A DNA stretch of 64,000 nucleotides from Corallococcus coralloides DSM 2259 (lineage in GTDB: Bacteria > Myxococcota > Myxococcia > Myxococcales > Myxococcaceae), in contig NC_017030.1 in the NCBI RefSeq assembly GCF_000255295.1, positions 6,546,328 to 6,610,327 on the forward strand. Reading direction: 5' to 3'. The translations under genes were made by a program, and so were the position numbers. Of this stretch, positions 35,267 to 42,708 are shown in pieces. Below the pieces are notes generated by a model. The model had not been told where the DNA came from and ran no database searches. It saw nothing but the letters and a program-made list of their open reading frames with translations. How positions within the stretch are numbered: the first letter of the stretch is position 1; the number at the start of each line of letters is the position of its first letter.

Positions 35267-36532
35267 TCAGGCCTCCGTCTTCGCGGGCGGCCGCGGCCGG
35301 AGGGACATGAGGAGGCACTCGTCCCAGTCCGGCTCCTGGTCGGTGGCACCCGCCAGCAGCGCGAGCGCGATGCCCGCGGCGCCGAACTGGAGGTTCTCGT
35401 CGGGCCGCTTCGGGTCCTGCTGGAAGCAGTAGCCTCCGGGGCCCTGCCCGGGCTGGCGCAGCGCCAGGGTGTGCTCGTACCAGCGCACCGCGGCCTCCTC
35501 GAAGATGGGGCGCCCTGTCGCGTGGAAGAGGCGCGTGAACAGCAGCGCCGTGCCGGCCGTGCCGCAGCACAGGTTCGCACTGCGCCTGGGCACGAAGGGC
35601 GGCCGATCCAGCCCCTCCCGCGCCACGGCTTCCGCCCACGCGAGCGCGCGGGCCTGCCAGTCCGCGTGTCCCCATGCCCACGCCGCCCACCACAGCACTG
35701 CGGTGATGCCGGGCGTGCCCACGCACCAGCTGAAGCGCGCGTCCACGACGGGCTCGTCGCCGTGCAGGTAGTGGGGGAAGCCCGGGTGCTCTCCGGGGCC
35801 CGCGACGCTCGCCATCCACGCGAAGCCACCCTCGAGCAGCGCACCCACACGCTCCCGCGCGATTCCGTGCGCGTGGAGCGCGCCCAGGAGGGCCAGCCCG
35901 CCCGGCATGCCGTGTGCCACGCCCAGCGTGTACACGCCCCGAGGGAACGCCCGGGGGTCGCCATAGAGGCGCAGGTAGTTTGGAGGCATGGGCCAGCGGA
36001 GGCCCTGCGCGGTGGGCTCGGCGGTCTCCTCCAGGAGCGTCACCATGCGCTCCAGCAATTGGGGCGTGGACGGGGTGCGCGGGCGCTCGAGCGCGTACAG
36101 CCCCAGGCCCGCCAGCCCGTCGCGCAGGTCGCAGGGATGGGGCCAGGGGCGCAGTTCCAGCTCCTGGGCAATCGCCTCGTCCACCGGCCCGCACACCTCC
36201 TCCACGTCCAGGTCGGGGTGGCGCGCCGACAAGCGGGCGGCCACCCAGCCCAGCCCGGCCAGACCTCCGTGAAGGCCGACCTTCGTCCGCTCGGCGCGGA
36301 GGAACCCTTCCGCGGAGAGCTGCAGGTGCTGACCCACCTTGTCGAGAAGGTCGGTGTCCAGCGCCCGGCCCGCGGACTCGAAGAAGAGGGCAAGCCCCGC
36401 GTCTCCCTTCGCGAGGTCCGGCGGTCTGCTCACGAGCGGCGCGCGGGCCAGGTCCTGGACGATGGCCTCGGCCGCCTCCAGGGCGCGGGCCCGCGTGGGG
36501 CCGGAGAGCACGGGCTTCCAGGCGTTGCTCAT
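35267..36532 (-). CDS. Lanthionine cyclase (LanC) with Cys-Cys-Gly zinc motif
   Basis: The 421-residue protein from ATG 36532 has the LanC alpha-toroid with GxxG-type repeats (GLHGGLAGLGW, LRDGLAGLGLYAL, GVAHGMPGGLALLGAL with His207, FSWCVGTPGIT, NLCCGTAGTALLF, LQFGAAGIALALL). Zinc ligands in family members are Cys, Cys, His (for example NisC 284, 330, 331). Here they align with Cys270, Cys322 and Cys323, so the usual His is replaced by Cys. A Cys3 site is known in ProcM-like class II enzymes but is unusual for a stand-alone LanC. The enzyme adds Cys thiols to dehydro residues in the peptide. It heads the leftward biosynthetic operon and is divergent from the adaptor gene at 36738. Confidence 0.88.
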   Translation of the reverse strand: MSNAWKPVLSGPTRARALEAAEAIVQDLARAPLVSRPPDLAKGDAGLALFFESAGRALDTDLLDKVGQHLQLSAEGFLRAERTKVGLHGGLAGLGWVAARLSARHPDLDVEEVCGPVDEAIAQELELRPWPHPCDLRDGLAGLGLYALERPRTPSTPQLLERMVTLLEETAEPTAQGLRWPMPPNYLRLYGDPRAFPRGVYTLGVAHGMPGGLALLGALHAHGIARERVGALLEGGFAWMASVAGPGEHPGFPHYLHGDEPVVDARFSWCVGTPGITAVLWWAAWAWGHADWQARALAWAEAVAREGLDRPPFVPRRSANLCCGTAGTALLFTRLFHATGRPIFEEAAVRWYEHTLALRQPGQGPGGYCFQQDPKRPDENLQFGAAGIALALLAGATDQEPDWDECLLMSLRPRPPAKTEA

Positions 36533-36737
36533 GGATGTCGATCCTGGGTGGAGGCCCCGGGCCCCGCTTGCATCGGGGCCGAGCGAAAGCCGCGCATTCT
36601 TCCCAGCTTCCCGGGCCCGTACAACCCTGCCCTCCCCTCCGCGCATCGCGTGCCCTGGGGGAAGGTGTGCCGGGCGGGGCCGTGGGCTACAGTCCGCGAG
36701 GACGGCGCACCTTCAGGACCGCAGGGTGGAGAAGCAC

Positions 36738-37631
36738 GTGACGAGGAGCGGCAGGGCGTGGGCGTGGGTCACGACGGGCGTGGTGCTCCTGGGTCCGGGC
36801 GGCGCGCTGGCGTCGTCCCCCGAAGAGGCGCGGGAGCCGGCACGGGTGCTGGCGGCATCCCGGCCGCTGCTGGGGGTCGTGGTGGCCAGCCAGGTGCTGG
36901 ACGTCGTCTCCGAGGTGGAAGGACGGCTGAGCGAGGTGAAGGCGCGCCTGGGAGACCGGGTGGAGGCGGGCCAGGTGCTGGCCACGCTGGACCCGGAGCC
37001 GCTGAAGCTGGAGTGGAGCGCGCGCCAGGCCAACGCCCGGGCCGCGGGGGCCGAGCATGCACGGGCCTCCCTCCTGCTCGCCCAGGCGAAGCAGAAGCTG
37101 CAGCGGGAGCAGCGCATCCGCGAGCACTCGGCCGCCGAGGCCCTGGAGGCGGCGGAGAGCGCCGTGGCGCTGGCGGAGGCCGACCTGACGCTGGCCCAGG
37201 CCCGCCTGTCGGAGGCGCAGACACGGCTGGCCCAGGCCGAGCGCGACGTGGCCCATGCGCGCATCCGCGCCCCCTTCACCGGCATCATCACCGAGCAGTA
37301 CCTCACGCCGGACATGCGCGTGAGCCGCGCCACGCCGCTCCTGCGTGTGGTGAGCGACGACCTGCGGCTGCGCTTCGCCGTCCCGGAGACGCTCGCCCCC
37401 TCCGTGCGCCCCGGCCTCCCCGTGCGGGTGCGCCTGGCCGCGGTGGACGTGGAGCTGGTGGGCACGGTGGAGCGGCTCGCCCCGGAGGTGGACCCGGCCT
37501 CGCGGCACCAGAAGGCGGAGGCCGTGCTCACCGTCCCGGACGCGCTGCGCGCCCGCCTCTCCAGCGGCCTGCTGGCGGAGGTGTTCCTCCAACCTCCCGC
37601 CGAGACGCGGACGCGCGGCACCCACCGCTAA
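36738..37631 (+). CDS. Periplasmic adaptor of an efflux pump (RND/HlyD type)
   Basis: GTG at 36738 has GGAG at good spacing; GTG 36726 is an alternative. The 297-residue protein has a signal peptide (WAWVTTGVVLLGPGGALAS), a split lipoyl domain (VVASQVLDVVSEVEGRLSEVKARLGDRVEAGQVLATLD and ARIRAPFTGIITEQYLTPDMRVSRATPLLRVV), a coiled-coil hairpin (about 85-170, many Ala/Gln heptads) and a beta-barrel domain. It resembles MdtA/AcrA adaptors. It is the only plus-strand gene in the cluster, facing away from lanC. No inner-membrane pump is next to it, so it may serve the cluster as an immunity or export accessory. Confidence 0.82.
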   Translation: MTRSGRAWAWVTTGVVLLGPGGALASSPEEAREPARVLAASRPLLGVVVASQVLDVVSEVEGRLSEVKARLGDRVEAGQVLATLDPEPLKLEWSARQANARAAGAEHARASLLLAQAKQKLQREQRIREHSAAEALEAAESAVALAEADLTLAQARLSEAQTRLAQAERDVAHARIRAPFTGIITEQYLTPDMRVSRATPLLRVVSDDLRLRFAVPETLAPSVRPGLPVRVRLAAVDVELVGTVERLAPEVDPASRHQKAEAVLTVPDALRARLSSGLLAEVFLQPPAETRTRGTHR

Positions 37632-37644
37632 AGGCGCCGGGCCT

Positions 37645-39048
37645 TCAGCGCTCGGGCCCGCGCTCCAGCACCAGTCGGCCCCGCTCGAAGCGCGCCACGT
37701 CACCGGGCTTCCAGTCCAACACCTCGGTGGTGGCGCCGCGCCGCGCCAGCTGCTCGCGCACCTGTGCGTTGCAGACCGCCTCGGAGGGCTCGCCGTCGCC
37801 CCACCCCACGTCGGTGATGGGCCGGCCCACGCCCTCGAAGCCGTTGGCGTAGGGCAGGAAGTAGCGCGCCCCGGCGAGCGCGCACAGGTCCGCCACGCCC
37901 TTGGGGCCGGCCGTGGAGCTGCGCAGCCGCCCGGCCTGATGATCCTCGTAGAGCCCGCGCAGCCGCTCCCAGGGCAACGAGGCCCAGTAGTGGCTCAGGC
38001 CCCCGAAGAAGGGGGCGAGGAACTCCCGCTGACACGCCAGCACCACGTCCACCGGCCCGTGCGCCTTGCGCGAGCGCGCCACCACCTCCGCCATGCGGCC
38101 CGCCGGATCATCCCCGGCGTCCACCAGCACCAGGCAGGAGAAGTCCCCGGTGTCGAAGCGGTAGCAGCTACCCCAGCTGCGCAGGCCCTCCGGGAGCGGC
38201 GGCCCGTCCGGCGCGGGCTGCTCGCCGTGGAAGGGCAGCACGTCCACCCGGAGGTCGCCCACGCGCCGGGACTCCCCCCAGGCCGGAGCCTGGACGGCCT
38301 GCCCGCATGCCTCCAGCACGTGGGAGAAGTCCTGAGGGGTGAGCAGGTTGACGCGGGGCACGCGGGGCACGAACACGGGGGTGTCCCGCCGGGGCAGGTG
38401 GGCCAGGAGCGACGGCACATGCCAGTGGTCCACATGGCCGTGGGTGATGGCCACCGCGCCCAGGGCCTCTGGAGCCAGGTTGCCCGGCACCGAGCCGATG
38501 TGCCGCAGCCGGCGCTGGAGGGGAATGGGGTCCACCAGCACCGACGTCGTCCGCGAGCACACGAGCAGGCTGGCATGCTCGCGGCGGTAGAGGCCCGGTC
38601 CGGAGGGCTCCGGCCAGGGTGCCTCGGGTGGCGTGGCGAGGAAGAGCGCGTCCTCGAAGTCCTCCGCGTCGAAGGGCCATGCCGCGCGCACCTCGTCCAG
38701 GGTGTCCGCGCGAGCGACCGCGCGCAGGAAGTCCGCGACGAAGGGCACGGCCTCCGGCTCCAGCCGGGTGCTCCAGCGCGACTCGCCCTGCTGGAGCACC
38801 CACCACCAGGGGCCGGGCGCCGGGAACAGCACCCCGTCGTCCACCAGCGGCCCGCCGTCCTCCACGGCCCCGGGGCGCAGCAGGGGCCGCTTCAGCCGCG
38901 CGTTGGCGTCCTCCAGCAGGCGCCGCGAGGCGTCGGGCTCGAAGCCCCGCCGGAGCAGCCCCCAGAGCAGCTCCGTGAAGGGCAGCGCTCCCACGCGCTC
39001 GTCGGGCAGCGGGGTGAGGTCCACGACGACGTCCGGAGCGAAGCGCAT
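37645..39048 (-). CDS. Metallo-beta-lactamase-fold hydrolase in the lanthipeptide cluster
   Basis: The 467-residue protein from ATG 39048 has about 155 N-terminal residues of unassigned helical sequence, followed by an UlaG-like MBL domain: LLVCSRTTSVLVDPIP, the zinc motif ITHGHVDHWH, a metal-ligand Asp in LVLVDAGDD, and FFGGLSHYWASLPWERL. Its gene is 6 bases after the exporter gene, so it is in one leftward transcript with exporter and HlyD. MBL-fold proteins occur in some RiPP clusters but rarely have proven roles; hydrolytic tailoring or self-protection are possible. Confidence 0.75.
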   Translation of the reverse strand: MRFAPDVVVDLTPLPDERVGALPFTELLWGLLRRGFEPDASRRLLEDANARLKRPLLRPGAVEDGGPLVDDGVLFPAPGPWWWVLQQGESRWSTRLEPEAVPFVADFLRAVARADTLDEVRAAWPFDAEDFEDALFLATPPEAPWPEPSGPGLYRREHASLLVCSRTTSVLVDPIPLQRRLRHIGSVPGNLAPEALGAVAITHGHVDHWHVPSLLAHLPRRDTPVFVPRVPRVNLLTPQDFSHVLEACGQAVQAPAWGESRRVGDLRVDVLPFHGEQPAPDGPPLPEGLRSWGSCYRFDTGDFSCLVLVDAGDDPAGRMAEVVARSRKAHGPVDVVLACQREFLAPFFGGLSHYWASLPWERLRGLYEDHQAGRLRSSTAGPKGVADLCALAGARYFLPYANGFEGVGRPITDVGWGDGEPSEAVCNAQVREQLARRGATTEVLDWKPGDVARFERGRLVLERGPER

Positions 39049-39054
39049 GCTCTT

Positions 39055-41268
39055 TCAGCCCACCGCTTTCCGGGGGCCCTCCTGGGCGGACACCAGCTCG
39101 AAGTACTCACCCCGGCGCTCCATCAGCTCCGCGTGCGTGCCACGCTCCACCAGCTGGCCTGCGTTCATCACCAGGATGAGGTCCGCATCGCGCACGGTGC
39201 TCAGCCGGTGGGCAATCACCACGCGGGTGCAACGCAGCTCCGCGATGGCGTCCTGCACCGCGCGTTCCGTCTTCGCGTCCAGCGCGTTGGTGGCCTCGTC
39301 CAGGAGGAGGATGGCGGGGTTGCCCACCAGGGCGCGCGCCAGCGCCATGCGCTGCCGCTGGCCTCCTGACAGTGACGAGCCCATCTCGCTCAACACCGTC
39401 TCGTAGCCCATGGGCATGGCGGCGATGTCGTCGTGCACCTGGGCGCGCTTCGCCGCCGCCTGCACGGTCTCCAGCGGCAGCAGCGGGTCCGCGTAGGCGA
39501 TGTTGCGGCGGATGTCCCCGCGGAACAGCGACGGGTTCTGCAGCACCACACCCATCTGCCGGCGCACCTCCTTCAGGTCCATCTCCACGAGCGGCACGCC
39601 GTCGAAGCGGATGGAGCCGGACGAGGGCAGGTACAGCCCCAGCAGCAGGTGCGCCAGGCTGGACTTGCCGGCCCCGGACGCGCCGACGATGGCCACGAAC
39701 TGGCCCGGCTCAATGGTGACGGACACGTCCTGAACCACCCGCGGCGAGTTCGCCCCGTAGCGGAACGACACGTTCTCCACCTCGATGCGGCCCTGGAGTG
39801 TGTGGGCGCGGTAGCGCGTCCCGGGCGGCTGTTCGGGGGGGGCCTGCAGCACGTCGTCCACGCGGGTCAGGTAGCTGCGCACCAGCTGGAGCTGGAAGGC
39901 CGTCGTCACCAGGTTGGAGATGGGCAGCAGGAAGCCTACCGCCAGGGCATTGAGCGCCAGCATCTCCCCCATCGTGAGCTGGCCCTCCATGACGAGCAGG
40001 GCCCCGGTGGCCAGCACCACCAGCGGGGACGCCATGCGCAGCGTGCTGGTGATGGACTCGGTGAGGGCCTCCAGCCGTCCGCGCTCCAGCGACACGTTGA
40101 GCACGTCCACGTAGAGACCGGACCAGTGCTGCACGGCCTTGTCCTCCAGCCCCAGCGCCTTGAGCGTCTGGATGCCGGAGAACATCTCCACCTGGTAGTT
40201 CTGCGCGGACGCGCTGATCTCCAGGTTCTTCGCCATCAGCTCCCGCTGGCGGCGGCTGGCGAAGACGAACACCAGCACCTGGAGCAGCGCCAAACCGCAC
40301 ACCAGCGCGCCCATGCGGGGACTGCCGGCCAGGAGCACGCCCAGATAGAGCACCACCATGCTGCCATCCAGCAGCGTGGAGAGCGCGCCCGACGTCAGCA
40401 TCTCCCGCACGGTGGTGTTGCTGTTCAGGCGGTTCATCAGGTCGCCCGCCGAGCGCAGCTGGAAGAAGGTGAAGGGCAGATGGACCAGGTGGTCCAGGAA
40501 GCCGAGCGTCAGCCGCGCGTCCAGGTGCGTGCGCAGCTGCAAGAGCAGGTGCGCGCGGACGAAGGAGGACAGGAACTGGAAGCCCACCAGCGCCGCCATG
40601 CCCGCGGCCAGCGTGGCCAAGAGCGGCGTGTCCCCGCTGGGCACCACGCGGTCCACCACCGCGCCCGTCAGCGAGGGCAAGGCGAGCGCGAAGAGCTGCA
40701 AGAGCAGCGACATCACCGCCACCCGCAGCAGCGCGGGGCGCTCCTGGAGCAGCAGGTGCAGGTAGCGGCGCGACCCCTGGCGGGGCGCGGACGTCTCGAA
40801 GGTCTCCGAGGGCTCGAAGAGCAGCGCCACGCCGGTGAAGGCCTTGCGGAACTGCTCCAGCGGCACGCGGCGCCGGCCGAAGTTCGGGTCCACCACGTCC
40901 ACGCCCTGGCGCGCCAGCCGCTCGAAGACGACGAAGTGGCGGAACTCCCAGTGCAGCACGGCGCCGGGCGTCAGCAGGTGGAGCTGCTCCATGTCCACCT
41001 GCACCGCGCGGCTCACCAGCCCGAAGCGGCGGCCCGTCTCCAGCAGCGTGCGCGCGCTGATGCCCCGGGTGGTCAGCCCGGTGGCGGCGTGCACCTCGTC
41101 CAGCCCCACATGCCGGCCCCAGTAGCCCAGCACCATGGCCAGACACGCCGCGCCGCAGTCCGCCGCCGCGAGCTGCGCCACGTAGGGAATGCGCCGGCGG
41201 CCCAGCTGCTCACCCAGGCGGCCCAGCGCGGGAAAGCGCTCGAAGAACGAAGGAGAGGGCTCAGCCAC
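39055..41268 (-). CDS. Peptidase-containing ABC exporter (C39, LanT type)
   Basis: The 737-residue protein has an N-terminal C39 double-glycine peptidase with catalytic Cys38 (AADCGAACLAMV), His111 (WEFRHFVVF) and Asp127 (VVDPNFG), six transmembrane helices (about 165-450), and an ATPase domain with GASGAGKSS, LSGGQRQRMALARAL, ILLLDEATNALDAKT and H-loop VIAHRLSTV. It should cleave the precursor after VVGG and export the modified core. Its ATG overlaps the HlyD stop by 8 bases, and the MBL gene follows closely. Confidence 0.93.
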   Translation of the reverse strand: MAEPSPSFFERFPALGRLGEQLGRRRIPYVAQLAAADCGAACLAMVLGYWGRHVGLDEVHAATGLTTRGISARTLLETGRRFGLVSRAVQVDMEQLHLLTPGAVLHWEFRHFVVFERLARQGVDVVDPNFGRRRVPLEQFRKAFTGVALLFEPSETFETSAPRQGSRRYLHLLLQERPALLRVAVMSLLLQLFALALPSLTGAVVDRVVPSGDTPLLATLAAGMAALVGFQFLSSFVRAHLLLQLRTHLDARLTLGFLDHLVHLPFTFFQLRSAGDLMNRLNSNTTVREMLTSGALSTLLDGSMVVLYLGVLLAGSPRMGALVCGLALLQVLVFVFASRRQRELMAKNLEISASAQNYQVEMFSGIQTLKALGLEDKAVQHWSGLYVDVLNVSLERGRLEALTESITSTLRMASPLVVLATGALLVMEGQLTMGEMLALNALAVGFLLPISNLVTTAFQLQLVRSYLTRVDDVLQAPPEQPPGTRYRAHTLQGRIEVENVSFRYGANSPRVVQDVSVTIEPGQFVAIVGASGAGKSSLAHLLLGLYLPSSGSIRFDGVPLVEMDLKEVRRQMGVVLQNPSLFRGDIRRNIAYADPLLPLETVQAAAKRAQVHDDIAAMPMGYETVLSEMGSSLSGGQRQRMALARALVGNPAILLLDEATNALDAKTERAVQDAIAELRCTRVVIAHRLSTVRDADLILVMNAGQLVERGTHAELMERRGEYFELVSAQEGPRKAVG

Positions 41269-42208
41269 GGCGTTTCCCGAACAGCTCCAGCACCGGCAAC
41301 AGGGTCACCCAGCCATTGCGCGCGCGGACCTTCACCCAGGCCTGGCCGGGCATGCCGGTGAAGTAGGCGTACGTGTCGTCGCCCGTGTGGAAGGTCTCGG
41401 AGGGCAGCTTCGCCTCCACCAGCACCAGGGGGCCGTCGGTCACGGTGAGTGCGTCCTTGAGGCCGGGGCCCAGCAGGCGCCGCACCTCGGCCGGCCCCAC
41501 CAGGTCATCACTGACGGAGGCCACCTCCAGCATTTGATAGGAATAGGGGAAGCCGGTGAGCTCCAGCCGCAGCGGCTGGCCCGGGTGCAGGAGGGGGCGG
41601 TACTGGCCGGGCAGGAGCGCCACCGCCCACGTCTCCGCGCCGTCGCGCACCAGCGAGGCCACGACCTCGCCGGGCTGGAGGAACTGCTGCTCGCGCACGC
41701 GCACCTCGCCGACGCGGCCGTCGCACGGGGCCTTCAGCACGCGCTCGGACATGCGCGCCTCGCTCAGCTCGAGCTGGGCGCGCAGGCCCGCCAGCGCCTG
41801 CCGTGTCCCCGGGTTGGCCGGCTCCAGGAGCCACGCGGCGAGCTGTGAGCGGAACTCCTGATCCACCCGCTCCCGCTCGGCGGTCTCGCCGCCTGCGTAG
41901 AGTTCCACGAGCGGCTGGCCCGCGTGGACGCGCTCGCCGCGGCGCACCAGCACCCGGCTGACGCGGCCGCCCTCCGTGGAGGTGACCTCCTCCAGTCCCT
42001 TGACGCGCACCAGCACCGGGCCGCGCGCATAGTCGTTGATTTCAACGAGGGACAGGCCCACGCCTCCCACCACCACCAGCCCCACGACGACCCACCACGT
42101 CGCGTGGATCCACCCGGGCATCAGGCGCAGCAGGCCCCCCCGGGCCTCGGGGCGGGCATGGTGCTCCAGGGCTTCCTGCCGGAAGACGGTGCGAGGTGAA
42201 TCACTCAT
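41261..42208 (-). CDS. HlyD-family secretion adaptor, partner of the C39 exporter
   Basis: The 315-residue protein starts at ATG 42208 and has one N-terminal transmembrane helix (WWVVVGLVVVGGVGLSLV), a lipoyl-type half (GRVSRVLVRRGERVHAGQPLVELY), a short coiled-coil hairpin, the second lipoyl half (VLKAPCDGRVGEVRVREQQFLQPGEVVASLV) and a beta-barrel. Such adaptors link a C39 ABC exporter to an outer-membrane channel. The first gene of the leftward export operon, it overlaps the exporter start. It ends the cluster; 95 bases to its right lie a terminator and a tRNA fragment. Confidence 0.88.
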   Translation of the reverse strand: MSDSPRTVFRQEALEHHARPEARGGLLRLMPGWIHATWWVVVGLVVVGGVGLSLVEINDYARGPVLVRVKGLEEVTSTEGGRVSRVLVRRGERVHAGQPLVELYAGGETAERERVDQEFRSQLAAWLLEPANPGTRQALAGLRAQLELSEARMSERVLKAPCDGRVGEVRVREQQFLQPGEVVASLVRDGAETWAVALLPGQYRPLLHPGQPLRLELTGFPYSYQMLEVASVSDDLVGPAEVRRLLGPGLKDALTVTDGPLVLVEAKLPSETFHTGDDTYAYFTGMPGQAWVKVRARNGWVTLLPVLELFGKRRG

Positions 42209-42302
42209 GGCTGCTTCATCCGCCGCGGACGATACCGGCACGCTCCGCCGCCACAAAGCAGCGGGCAGTGCGCGTCACGAGGAAGCCTGGGCCAGAAACG
42301 GC

Positions 42303-42335
42303 AAAAGCCCCCGAGTCGCTTGGACTCAGAGGCTT
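42303..42335 (-). terminator. Terminator of a displaced tRNA gene
   Basis: On the minus strand AAGCCUCUGAGUC and GACUCGGGGGCUU pair over 13 positions (with two G-U pairs) around a CAAGC loop, followed by TT. It lies 10 bases downstream of the tRNA-Leu 3' fragment and so looks like the original terminator of that tRNA gene. Confidence 0.75.
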
Positions 42336-42344
42336 CTGTCGGAG

Positions 42345-42364
42345 TGCCCAGGGCGGGATTCGAA
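42345..42364 (-). other. 3' end of a tRNA-Leu gene, candidate attachment site
   Basis: On the minus strand TTCGAATCCCGCC followed by CTGGGCA equals the T-loop, T-stem 3' strand, acceptor 3' strand (CCTGGGC) and discriminator A of a bacterial tRNA-Leu. The 5' T-stem strand does not match (CCGGC instead of GCGGG) and no other tRNA part follows. Only the 3' end plus its terminator remain, as expected at the distal border of an element integrated in a tRNA gene. The element would be the MORN/XRE/BREX region to the right, with the intact tRNA at its other end, outside the window. Confidence 0.6.
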
Positions 42365-42481
42365 GCCGGCAAGTCGCGTCACATCAGATGCAACCGGGCT
42401 CCGTCCCGCTAATAAAATCAGGCGCTTCCGATGGCCCAACGCGCATTGAGTCGAGTCTTGTCGAAGGCCGTTGTAGCTGCC

Positions 42482-42655
42482 TCAGCTGGTCGCTGCACCG
42501 AACCCTAATTCAAAGCTGGCGAGCTTCATGTCGTTTGCGTCCGTCAGGTTCCGGTTGGGCGTGTAGTAACCGGTGGAGGGCGCCACCCACTCGCCACCAA
42601 TGGGGTTGGAGAACCGCTGACTCGCCAACGCTTCCTTGCAGATGCCTGCTTCCTA
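42482..42655 (-). pseudogene. C-terminal remnant of an unknown protein
   Basis: Reading leftward, an open frame without start codon encodes about 57 residues (CKEALASQRFSNPIGGEW, VAPSTGYYTPNRNLTDAND, ending ELGFGAATS) and ends at TGA 42482. An in-frame TAG precedes it. Composition looks like real protein but I do not recognise the family. It is probably the tail of a gene cut during island formation. Confidence 0.35.
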
Positions 42656-42708
42656 CACTGGCGTGAAGGCGCGGTTCAAATTGGGGACAGAGCGCGGCGC
42701 CGCATCCG

